DNA of 64,000 nt from Primula veris (lineage: Eukaryota; Streptophyta; Magnoliopsida; Ericales; Primulaceae). The notes beneath the pieces are model-generated. The model did no database searches. It saw nothing but the letters and a program-made list of their open reading frames with translations, and was not told the origin of the DNA. The position numbers and the translations under genes are program-made. Shown here in pieces: positions 1 through 10,381 of this stretch (its first letter is position 1; every line of letters starts with the position of its first letter). The stretch spans positions 20,953,342-21,017,341 of the forward strand of contig OY821745.1 of the NCBI GenBank assembly GCA_963682055.1, read 5' to 3'.

Positions 1-198
1 CAACAAGAAATTGTTCAATGTGATTGCCGCTTTAATAGCTTCGTTTCGCGAAGGGGGCTCCATTGTAGAACTTTCATCATCTTATTCATCGATATCATCT
101 TTATTAATTCCAATAACGCTTTCAATAATTTCTTCATCAGTCAACAACTGTGCAACTACATTTTCTTCTGGATGAGTCAGAACATCTTCGACATCCAT
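1..198 (-). pseudogene. C-terminal remnant of a pogo/Tigger (CENP-B-like) transposase
   Basis: Reading the minus strand from about 198 down to 1 gives a short acidic stretch (DVEDVLTHPEENVV, then LTDEEIIESV), an in-frame TAA near 87-89, and then PPSRNEAIKAAITLNNFL running off the window edge. An acidic 'LTDEEII' block followed by 'P.S..EA..A...L..FL' is the usual C-terminal tail after the DDE domain of pogo/Tigger CENP-B-like transposases. The catalytic region is not in the window and the reading frame is broken, so this is a relic. No TIR is visible. The assignment rests on pattern recognition of a short tail. Confidence 0.5.
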
Positions 199-210
199 TG
201 CATTGCGATA

Positions 211-1926
211 ACCCATGTTGTGTGTATGATTTGTTTGTGTTAACCTATTTTGATCTTGTATTAATATAGAAAATATTTTTAATGTCCATAAAGTGATACA
301 TTGAACACAAGAAGCATAATAAGGTGGGAGATTGAAGGTTTCTTTCAAATTGGGCCCTTCATTTGATATACATGCATTGGAACTATGCATTTGATATACA
401 TGCATTGGAACTATTCATAACTCCTACTTATTTGATATACATGCATTGGAACTCTTTATTTTACTAAGGTTAATTGTACAATAATTAAGTGGAAGTTTGA
501 AAGTTGTTTGTAAACTAAGTATTTTACTATAAATTAATAAAATATTAATTAATATATAAATTAATAATTATTAATTTATCGATTAATTAATAACTTTTTT
601 AATTAATAAATTTTGGTGGTACCAAGTGTATTATTTTATAGAGTTTCTACTGTATGTAGTTTATATATCAAATTTTTAACTCTTAAAAAGTTTCAATTTT
701 CAAAAGTTATACTTAAAAACGGACGGAGGGAATTATTGTTACTATTTCATTTACGGAAAAACGAGCAGCTGAGCAATTATCAAAACTTATCGAAACGAAC
801 ACAAAAAATTTCAATAAATTTTGGCTTTTACCGATAGTAATTAAATGACCGTTTAGTCTTAAACAAAACAGTTGTACACTCAAAATTTAAAAAATGTCAA
901 TAGTAAAAATAAAATAAAATCGAACCGTGTCTGATAATGGAGTCTTTTTTTTTTATTAATAAATCAGCAAGAAGCTTCCTGGAAGGAGCATATATTTGTT
1001 TAAATAATTGTTCTTTTTAAAAAAAAAATAGTTTAAAAGATTATTTATTACTTTATTAGTCACCATTTGTCAAGAGTTGGCTAATCAAATTGTTCGAAAA
1101 CAAACATAAACATATTCATATCAAATAAAGATCAAAAAATTTCTATACCTTTGTCTTGTTTTGCCCTTTTCCTGATTTGGGTCTTCTCTAAACAGTGAAT
1201 TCAAGTAAGCTTTTGTATTTTTTCATCAATAGATTATAGATTATAGATTATAGATCAACTGTGTATAAAGGTTGAACCTTTGTTATAAATGTGATATTGA
1301 AATATTGATTTTATTCATCAATTCAGGTGGTTTCTTGGTGATTTGACTGAGAAATTATTGGATTTTTATCTGGGGTTTGATCTTTCTGAAATTTGATTCA
1401 AATTAGTATTAATGTAAAGATATTAAGTAGTGGGTTGATTTGGACTCGCTGTTATCGTTGTGGTTTCGTATCGAACTTTATCGAAAGGGGTTTAAAAATT
1501 TGTGTTCTTGAAAGATTTGACTTTGATTCACCACTATCAAAGAGAGGTATAAATTTGAGATTATTTTGTTTTGGTTCCCATAGAGTCCTAAAAAGTAGGT
1601 AGACTAAACTGGACATTTGTCAATTTGCATTTTAATCCTTTGAACGAATTCGATCTAAAAGTGTGGAAAACCATGACTGTATTTTTTGACATTTTTTTAT
1701 GATCAAGAAGCTATTTAGTATATTGGCTTTTGATTTATATCCGAATTGGCATCATAAGAAAGTGGTTCAATTGGACTGGCATCATATCTTTTGAACGTTA
1801 TCGAGAATTTGATCGAAAAATGTTCACAACCCAGGCAACTAACATCCATATCGAAGAGAAGTAAAACTAAAATAAGCTTATTTGCATTGTACTGAACCCC
1901 TAAATTAAGGTTGTTTGAATTGATTT
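211..1926. other. AT-rich intergenic region with short direct repeats; possible 5' leader of the CorA-like gene
   Basis: No coding region is recognised. A roughly 25-bp unit containing TTTGATATACATGCATTGGA occurs three times between 362 and 453. A short GATTATA run lies near 1235. From about 1170 the composition is leader-like, with a possible donor (CAAGTAAGC, 1203) and acceptor (ATTCAGGTGG, 1325) that could frame a 5' UTR intron of the gene starting at 1927. This is inferred from motifs only. Confidence 0.35.
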
Positions 1927-4900
1927 ATGGAGATGACTCGTGAAGAACTAAACATAGACGGAGAGGAAACAGATAGAGAAACTATTCCTCTTAAGGATAG
2001 CCGTATCTATCATTTTCCTGGAGCCGTGAGACAAAAGGCCTATATATTCGACGGAGAAGGAAACTTCTATAACAAGGAGTGGGATCTTGTAGAAGGTAAA
2101 GGAAAAGAGTTTTGTTGGTACCATGTAGAGCTACCGAAAGGAAACCAAAAACTTTCCCAATTAGCACAACACCTCATTGGTGTCCTTTGCCCCCCTCTTA
2201 AGCTCCAAGATATTCTCTCCCTTGTTAGCAACGGACCCTTTTGTGGACACGTAAACGGTGCCCTCGTTTTTAGGGTCAACTCAGCTGGACCAACTTCGAG
2301 TAAATTCACATTTAGAATAGCCGCAAGAGTGACTGAGAATTCGGTTATAACCGTGTCTCTGGGTCGGGTCCCAAGATTGGGTTTTTCACCGATGGGCGAG
2401 TCTTTGTTGTCGGAGATTCCTAGTGTTGAGAGCCCGAGTTATGTGAGGGGTGAGAATAGCGAAAGGGATGGGATCTTGATCAGAGAGCATGTTTTGGAGT
2501 TTTTGTTGACGATGAATCATTCTGAGGAAGCTGATAATCCCGTACCAAAATCAGTCTCGAATCTTGTTGTTCATGTTATAGATACACATGTTGATCATCT
2601 ACAAGATGTTGTGACCAAACTTGAGATTGAGTTGGATGCGGTGGAGTTTGAATTGGATATAGGTATTATCATTTTCATGTTCTGGTTAATTACAGTTGGT
2701 TGCTAACTAACGTATTTCAGATTTGATATTATACATCAAAATACAATAATTAGAAATTAGTACAGCAACCAAAACGTTATTTTCAAGTTTGACTGCTCAA
2801 GCCTTCTATATCACCTACAAATTTGAGATAAGTGTCCTTTATGTGCGATACAATCGATACAATTTAAATAAAGAGAAATTGTTGAAGTATATTTATAGGA
2901 GTAACATATTTCCGTATGCCCATCTATAAAGGCAAACTAAAGACAGAAAACTTTATCTATCTCAAAATAATGAAAATGGTTTAAATCGTCTCTAGAAAAA
3001 GTAGAAAACAATGGCAATCATAAAACTAAATTTCTTAAAAATTTCTTCACTGCTAAAATGTTGAATCGCCTGTAACCTCTGTGCTATTCTGATATGTTAT
3101 CTGGTCTGGATACCACCAACATGCATTTTGGAATTAATAAAAAACTTCAACCGTGTGTTGTTTCTCTGCCTATTTTTGTTGATAATGATCCAACCTTGAT
3201 TGCAGGTGGTTTTGCTTTGAAGAAACAAATGCTTGATGATCGAAGATTCCCAAAAATGCATCTTGACTTGCAACGTCTCTTGCAGGTACTTGCCAAAAAA
3301 ATTATTGTCTCATCAATCCTTTAAAAGAAGAGTTAACTTTCTATAGCTGGGAATTTAATAAAACACCCCACTAAGAATAGATGTACCCTTTAAAGAGGAG
3401 CACATATTTTAACGAACTCTCTAAGAAGAGATTAGTAAATGCCGGTGACTGAATCAGGAATGTCTGTAAGGTGTTATATATGAACTGCTTAAATAAAATA
3501 CTTAGGGAAAAATCCCTTTTTATTTTGTCAAGGGCTTCTGATAATAACTCTCTTGGTCAGGGGCGGAACCAGGATGATTTTCTTCGGGGGACCGTGGTGT
3601 AAAAAAATAGGTCGAATAGAAAAAAAAAATATAGTTTCAACATAGCATAAAATAAATATGAAGTTAAGACAAAGTACATTGCATAATAAAATAAATTTTT
3701 ATGTAATCTTGTTTGGGAAAATACAATGGGTATTTAGAAAATTTGGTAATTTCAAAGTAAAAAACAGAAAATTTTAGAAAAAAGAATCTAATATGATTTG
3801 AACTCCTAACCTTGCACTCACTACCTTATGCTCCAATTTTACCATTACACCAGCCACTCTTTTGTTTAACTAAAGGGGGCCATCAATGTATATACCTCAG
3901 AATTTTTTTAATTACGTGTATAAAAAAAATATATATATATATATTGAAAATCGTTGCCGGGGTGGTCACGGCCACCCCTTGAGTCCGCCCCTGCTCTTGG
4001 TAATGTCTGATTATGATATTTTCTTGGATTCAGGTTATTGCTCATGGGGAGCAAGTGTTTCCTCGGGTTAAGGAGAGGTGCTCTTCAAAGATATGGTTTG
4101 CAAGTGAAGACATTAATTCTCTTGAAGAGTTAATCGGTAGGCTCAGAAGGCTAAAAGAGAATGTTGGGTTCATAGCCAATCGTGTTACGGCGATCCAGGC
4201 TGGCCTTGACAGCTGGCAAGCCGAGCAGATAAATAGAAAGCTATATTATCTGTCCTTCTTGTCCATCGTATTTCTCCCCTTGTCCGTAATTACTGGAGGT
4301 AAAAAACTTGCTTCTGCATACTCATCTTCCATAGTTGGCAAATTTTGGGGCTTATTTTGTTGAACATTTATTTTTAGTGAAATCATCACATGGACAACTA
4401 TGTTTAAATAACACTTGAAAAGCTATTACTGAAAGAAGAACATATGATAAGCAATATGATCTGGGTTGACTTTGTTTGGTTTGTTGAGCAGCTAATAAGC
4501 TGATTTTTTGGGTGAATAAGGTGAAGAACTAATAGTTGGAGATACCTTGCTTGTTAGCTTATGTCAATCAGATAACCTATTGTTACCTTTTAGCTTTTAC
4601 CCCCCCTTTTAGTGAAAATTAATTGGTTCTGGAAATCAAGCTGAAAAAGGCTGTAACTTATAAATATATCCTTGAACTCTTATAACTTAATACTCAAGCT
4701 GAAAAAGGCTGTAACTCATAAATATATCCTTCAACTCTTATAACTTATACTCGCAATCTTTTCATTGTTCGCGTACCTTTCATGTGACTCACAAATAGTG
4801 AAAATTGATTGGTTCTGGAAATCAAGCTGAAAAAGGCTGTAACTCATAAATATATCCTTCAACTCTTATAACTTGCACTCACAATCTTTTCATTGTTCGC

Positions 4901-5233
4901 GTATCTTTCATGTGATTCACAAATAGTGAAACTTTCCAGTGTTATATCCATTTCTTTTCTTTTTTAATAGTTTTTGGGATGAACGTGGGAGGAGTACCTT
5001 GGACCATACAAAGAGACCCAAAGCTGACAGATGGTTTTCGTAACGTTTTGTTACTGTGTGTAGCAATGTTATTCTTGGTGCTATTGTGTATCATTATCCC
5101 GAGTGTTTATACACGTATAGCCGCTTGGAGGAGAAAAAGAGCTTTGAAGAAAAGCTGGTCTCTCAACAGAAAGTCATTTGTCAAAAGAAACCTTGGAGGT
5201 GAAGAAAGAGGAGGCGGCTACCTTCGGCTTTGA
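1927..5233 (+). CDS. CorA-like magnesium transporter family protein, 4 exons
   Basis: Exons 1927-2662, 3206-3285, 4034-4298 and 4971-5233 join in frame to 447 residues, with GT-AG borders throughout. The product belongs to the plant CorA-like/ZntB-like family of membrane divalent-cation channels or transporters. A long soluble N-terminal part carries a helical segment rich in charged residues (exons 2-3). Two C-terminal membrane spans follow (about residues 340-362 and 380-403), then a short basic cytoplasmic tail. The diagnostic GMN motif (residues 363-365) is created across the intron 3 junction: exon 3 ends in the first base of the Val codon and exon 4 supplies V-F-G-M-N. GMN forms the selectivity mouth of CorA pores. 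The start is the first ATG of a long open exon. Intron 2 hosts a hAT MITE and intron 3 carries tandem repeats. The substrate (Mg or another divalent ion) cannot be told from sequence. Confidence 0.9.
3558..3993. mobile_element. hAT-type MITE in intron 2 of the CorA-like gene
   Basis: The 436-bp element has terminal inverted repeats CAGGGGCGGA / TCCGCCCCTG and is flanked by a perfect 8-bp duplication CTCTTGGT (3550-3557 and 3994-4001), the hAT signature. It has no coding capacity. Internally, on the minus strand, a tRNA-like stretch (about 3785-3860) resembles pol III A and B boxes, including GTTCAAATC. It lies wholly inside the intron, so splicing removes it. Confidence 0.9.
4604..4935. repeat. 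Nested tandem repeats in intron 3 of the CorA-like gene
   Basis: A block starting TCAAGCTGAAAAAGGCTGTA and ending in CTCTTATAACTT occurs three times (near 4637, 4696 and 4823). The outer two sit within a larger unit of about 187 bp, starting AGTGAAAATTGATTGG, that also includes ATCTTTTCATTGTTCGCGTA. The array ends about 35 bp before the exon 4 acceptor. Confidence 0.85.
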
Positions 5234-7036
5234 GGGAATTATACTGGTATACCCTTTTTTTTATACTATACACTCTAGTTTTTCCATTTTTTGTGGGAAA
5301 ATCTTCCTTGTATGTAACTGTATATGTTTGTTTACGTGCGATTTTTCTTACTCTTAACTATTTGTTGGATTTGGTTTTACCTGCTCTTAGACGATTAATA
5401 TTGTAAAGCACTTCTTTCTAACGATATTATCGACTCGTCTTGTTCAATTAAATGAGAATTCTTAAAAAGAAGCAACTCGGTGTATCATTCTTTGTATACA
5501 AAATTCCACAGTTATCCTGGATTAAGTTCGTGTTTGGGCTTTTGTTGACTTCCATATGTTATCTTTATGGCATCCATCATTTTTTTGTGCATAAACTCAT
5601 CCACTAATTTATTACAATATGAATGTCGGTTGAATTATGAAAACCAGTGTCAACCTGGATAACTGTATAGCGGAATAGCACAACACCATGAAGAACATCC
5701 CAGATTATTTTTATTCTTGGACGAAAATCGCTGATTTTTCCATGGAACCTCATTGTATTTAATTTCCTTTCAAACCCTATCGCGTTAGTGAATCATATAT
5801 ATTGTTGGCTAGAAGAATGTTGATCACCTATAAGTTCTCGGCATATTATCCAGGAACTAGAACTTGTAAACTTATCGCCATGTGATTTATTACCACCAAA
5901 GCTGGGTGTAAAAAATCTGAGAGCACAATCAATTAGCTTGATGGCGTGATCTTTACATGGAGAAATTGAAACGTGCCTAAATGGTATCGTAGTCTCATTT
6001 TGAATAGGTTCATGAAATCTGTTAAGACTTAACCTCTCTTGAATGTGTACATTATGTGAATACCCGATAAAGTGTTGGACAAGTATAAGAATCGTACCAT
6101 TGTCATCAATTTCTTTTATTGGATTGCATCTCCACATTTTGTTAGCTAATGTTTAGCAATAGAAACGTTTGCCTCAAGAAAGTTGATTTATTTAGAGGTC
6201 TGGCCATGGCTTTAATTATGATAGTAGGGTTTTAGTAATGTCTGTGACTGTGAGTGGTTTAGCTTTGGTCAAAAGGTCTGTTTATGCATATATCACTAAA
6301 AATTCTCTCTTGACGGTGTATCTAAGGGTGATTTTGAAACCAAGACCCAATGTCTGTGTTACCGTAGGCTGTATGTTTTTTAAGTATAACAATGACTAGG
6401 TTGAATTAAGTTTTTTTTTTTACATCGATTTGTACGATTTGGCTTGTATCCTGAGATATGTGCGTACGTACTAGTGAAATGACTTCAAATCGAACTTGTA
6501 CAGAACTGCAGCAAGTTATACAAAAGGCGGATGGGGAGCTCCATTTGGCTTCCATTTCTTAGGGAAGAAAGTTGTTTTACACCTGGGAAGAATCATGATT
6601 CATGCCACACTCAATCACTTCGAATTAAGTACTTTATCGTCCTGCTGTTTATATATACATGAAATTGAAGGCTAATCTGAAGTATATTTGAACTTTTAAT
6701 ATCATTGAAACGGCTAATTATAAAATTGGTTTCCTTCTTTTGAATCATGTTCTTGGTAAGATTAGTTAATAGAATAATATATATACAAGTGTTCTTATAA
6801 GAAGTAAAAGATAATAGTACAAGACTAGTTCTTACAGCTCAGAAACACCTTCATCTTGTAGTGCAAGAAAGGCCTACATACAAAGTCAAATATACCAAAC
6901 TGCTTCCTGAATTAGTTTTACACTTTTTATTTTATTATTAATTCCTAGTCATCCAAAACTTAGAGCCCAAGTATTTTTGTATATATAAAATCTATTCCGC
7001 TTCTTGTCTGTTAGCACAAACAGAAGCTAAAGAAAA
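5234..7036. other. 3' flank of the CorA-like gene and promoter side of the DUF295 gene
   Basis: About 1.8 kb with no gene that I recognise. The first few hundred bases are T-rich and look like a 3' UTR. An uninterrupted 114-codon stretch on the minus strand (5793-6137) has no family resemblance that I can see. A good TATA box ends the region. Confidence 0.4.
6982..6989 (+). promoter_or_regulatory. TATA box of the DUF295 gene
   Basis: TATATAAA lies about 48 bp before the ATG at 7037, leaving a short leader of roughly 20 bases. The spacing and match are typical of plant promoters. No transcript evidence is available. Confidence 0.5.
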
Positions 7037-8053
7037 ATGGTTAGAAAGACAAAACAATTGCCACAAAATAAAATTACCGCTACTGCTACTACCAGGAAAA
7101 GACCGTGGGAGGATGAAAATTTACCTAAAAGTGTACGCGAATTAATCAGGAGGCCATCTAGTAAAACGTATAGTATTAACAACGGTGGGTTGACCAAATC
7201 ATGGGAAATATCTCCGATCTGTTGCAATAAAATCGAAATGTTCTCGTCTTCCCCTCAGCTCCGCTATAGTACTAGTGATCTCAAGGCTGGTAAGGGCACC
7301 TTTGTCCACTTCGGATATTGTAGGCCAGTGATTTATTACCCATTGTGGGAAACTACTACCCCGCTAAAGCACATGCTATTTTCTTCCGATGCTGATAATT
7401 TCGTCGCAGTGGGGGTGACGGGAGTTTCTCGTCCACTTTTCATGTTTTATAGAAAAACATGCCTGTGGTATACACGGTTTCGTGTAAGGAGAGGGTGTTA
7501 TGACTACAAACACGACCCAAGTGCTCATAAATGGGTTAAGTACGATTGTGCTCTTGTTGATCCAAACTCATCAACGGGACAGTATATGCAGCTGGTTAGT
7601 TTGGTTAGCCTAAACAGGAAGTTCTATGCATCGAGTCTGCAAGGGACACTTGTGGTTATAGAAGAGGTCGATTCACGTATGGTTATTACCTGTGTCAGTT
7701 CGAGCAGGGCTATCCCTTCTGTACTTTGGAGGCATTTTAGGGAATATTTAGTCGAATCGGATGGGGAGATATGGCTTATTTTCTTAGTATCCACAAAGAT
7801 GGTTAATGTTGTTGATAATGTTGAGATTTTCAGGCTTCAAGTGGAAAATATCGCATGGAAAAAGATGCAAAGACTCGGAAAGAATAAAGTTGTGTTTGCT
7901 GGGGAGAAACGTTGTTTGGTAGCCGATGCAATCGAACTAGGATGCACGGGTAATTGTGTATATTTTATCAACCATGGAGTCGATGGTTGGTGGATATATG
8001 ACATGGCGAGAGGTGGCATCTCACCCTGTTCAAGTAGCAAGTCTAACCTCTAG
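7037..8053 (+). CDS. DUF295 domain protein, F-box-like (SKIP23-type family)
   Basis: A single-exon gene of 338 residues. The C-terminal two thirds match the plant DUF295 pattern: a WVKYD-type block, LNRKFYA, a VLWRHFREYLVESDGEIWLI segment, and a terminal block with GNCVYFINHG and WWIYDM. Family members usually start with an F-box that docks to Skp1 in SCF ubiquitin ligases. Here the N-terminus (about residues 22-60, RPWEDENLPKSVRELIRR and onward) is only a weak F-box-like helix, so Skp1 binding is uncertain. The start is the first ATG, preceded by AAGAAAA and a TATA box about 48 bp upstream. A broken paralogue lies at 10.4-12.2 kb on the opposite strand. This family is known to expand and decay rapidly. 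The target is unknown. Confidence 0.8.
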   Translation: MVRKTKQLPQNKITATATTRKRPWEDENLPKSVRELIRRPSSKTYSINNGGLTKSWEISPICCNKIEMFSSSPQLRYSTSDLKAGKGTFVHFGYCRPVIYYPLWETTTPLKHMLFSSDADNFVAVGVTGVSRPLFMFYRKTCLWYTRFRVRRGCYDYKHDPSAHKWVKYDCALVDPNSSTGQYMQLVSLVSLNRKFYASSLQGTLVVIEEVDSRMVITCVSSSRAIPSVLWRHFREYLVESDGEIWLIFLVSTKMVNVVDNVEIFRLQVENIAWKKMQRLGKNKVVFAGEKRCLVADAIELGCTGNCVYFINHGVDGWWIYDMARGGISPCSSSKSNL

Positions 8054-8965
8054 CGCCATTTTCAGTTAATGTAGAAATGTTGCATAACATAATCAAATAA
8101 TCTTGTACTAAACAAGGCATCATATCTATTTACGCTTCTCTCTTCATGTTTTCTCACACCCCAGCTTTTGAATCTCCTGTTTTTTACCTTTTGTACTTAA
8201 AATTTTTTTGTCAACACCCTATTGAAAGATGAAGAATAAAGTGGTCTATCTAGGACCGTAAATGAATTAAACGAACGAATGCCGTTTATTATGTCCGTTC
8301 GTTTGCGAATAGTGTTTGTTAAAATATTTGGTTTATGTTTTTTTATAAACAAAATAATACAAACCGAACGTTTGGCAAACAAATAATTATTTGCTCACGA
8401 AGGGTTAATTTTTTAACACCATATAAGTCTTGAGAATTAAATTTAGACTTGGTTCACAGCATTATATACTATCGCCACAACAATTATATAGATACAGACC
8501 CTCAAGAATATAAGGATATAAGGATAACTTTCCGTAACTAGTCATTAAACTATAATGTTTGACATTTGTTGTGTAATTGTAGTATTAACACTTAACAGTT
8601 AAAGAAGATACTTTCCTTTTCCTGGATCTTGTACAGTGTATTCTTAAATCTAGATAGAATACATGGAGGAAAAAACACCGAAGCCAATGTTCTAAAAGGC
8701 GATTCTAAACGTAAATTTGACGGAGCCTAGGCGCTGGTCGGAACCTAGAAACCTATCAGATAATGCGGAAATTAAGCAGAATTAGGCGTCATTAGACGAT
8801 ATACGACCAATTTCGGCCTAAAACCTGCTTATAATACGTTTTAGAGGATTGCACCTATCTAATATATATTTTATTTTACACTGATGATTTTGGTATTTGG
8901 AGTGTTATTTTGCACATTAACAATCCATTAGTGATGAACACTAAAATACGCAGTCATGACTCATA
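8054..8965. other. Gene-free stretch with a possible dispersed-repeat fragment
   Basis: No gene is seen. Near 8253-8400 there is a self-complementary-looking segment with GTAAATGAATTAAACGAACG and a partner GTTCGTTTGCGAATAGTG, which resembles dispersed 'GTAAACGAAC' MITE fragments found in many plants. Boundaries and duplication are not clear. Confidence 0.3.
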
Positions 8966-9898
8966 GGGATGGCAATTTTTTGGGGTTTGACCCGACCTGA
9001 CTCATTGCGGGTCGGCTAAAAATGCAATTCTATTCGGGTTAGTTTTAAATGATTAAAAATGTAAGTTAATATTCTCTCCCTTCTATCTCTCTCATATAAA
9101 ATTAAACTCGTTCTACTATACTAATAGATAGCATGCATTTAAATGGGTAAAAATGTAACTTAAAAAATACAAATTAACACTCTCTCACTTCTATCTCTCT
9201 CATATATATACATTAAACTTTTTTTACTAGCTATATTAATAGGTAACATACATTTAATGGGTAAAAGTACAACTTAAAAAGTGTAATTTAAGACTGTTTT
9301 TCTCCCCTCTCTCACACATACATTAAACTATATGTTCTATAGTAATTCATAACATAAATTTGGGTGGTTTTATTATAAAAAAAAAATCTTATATACAATT
9401 AATTCATTAATTAATAAACCGATGTTTATAATAAATATGAATGAAATTTATTCATGTTAATTAATAACTAATATATTATCGTATTTATTTATAGAAGTAT
9501 TTACGTAAAAGCAAATCATCATATACATTTATATTATATTTTTACATATATATATATAAATGTTTTAATTGACGAAATTAATGAGACTAAATTAATTAAA
9601 TAAACATGAAAATGTTAAAAACAAGATTGTAAAATTTAAATCACTAAATTAATATGAAATAATATTTAATGTCACATTAGTATTTATATATTATCTTTCT
9701 AAATAGAATAATTTTTTACTTTAACATATGAGTTTTTAACAAATTTTCTTTCAAATCTTGCCATTTATGAGATTTATTTTTCAAAGTGAAAAAAAAATTG
9801 TTATAAAAAACAGGTCGGATCGGGTCAAATAGGTAAAAGTGCAAATTTGTATATATGTCGGGTCGGGTTTTGAATAATTCGGCTCAATTGTCATCGCT
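8966..9898. mobile_element. Non-autonomous hAT-like element (933 bp)
   Basis: The ends GGGATGGCAATT and AATTGTCATCGCT are imperfect inverted repeats, rich in CCCGACC/GGGTCGGG just inside both ends. ACTCATA occurs on both sides (8959-8965 and 9899-9905), extending to 7 of 8 matching bases as an 8-bp duplication. The inside is AT-rich and non-coding. Its left third holds about three degenerate tandem copies (9060-9340) of a unit with TCTATCTCTCTCATAT and a following CATTTAATGGGTAAAA. Confidence 0.75.
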
Positions 9899-10381
9899 AC
9901 TCATAAGAGACCAATTGTGATATTTAGCCACACTTATGTAGCAACTTCAATGTCAGTTCACTATTATTTCTAAAAACGCAATCTTAGCTAAAGCGTTTTT
10001 CTTTTAAATATGCTAATAGCGTAAGTTTCTAGCAGACTAAAAAGCGGAAAGTGAGCTTTTTAAACTTTGAATCGATTTTTTATCGAGTTTTGAATCGATT
10101 TTTTTCATGACACTTTTTAAAACAGTGTTTATAACCTCATTCTGACATCCTCTTAAAGTTTTTACATTTAATCATTGTAATCTGGAATTATTGTCACCGC
10201 ATTTCTGCTGCGACCATCTGAGATCTTAAAAGTTTTCCTGGCTAATATTCTTTATTCAAACAATCATTGTAACTACTCTAGAAAGTCACTACGTTATCAA
10301 ATTAAGACAAAACAATTGTTGCTGTTCATTTCTTCTTTTTAATACATTTAAGTATATATTTCTTTTTCAACTACTATTACA
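9899..10381. other. Gene-free stretch downstream of the DUF295 pseudogene
   Basis: About 480 bp of AT-rich sequence with no gene. A short direct repeat TTTGAATCGATTTTTT occurs near 10070 and 10091. Confidence 0.35.

Noticed and set aside
5793..6137. 114-codon open stretch on the minus strand between the CorA-like and DUF295 genes
   Set aside because: No recognised domain, no splice partner, and composition like the surrounding non-coding DNA.
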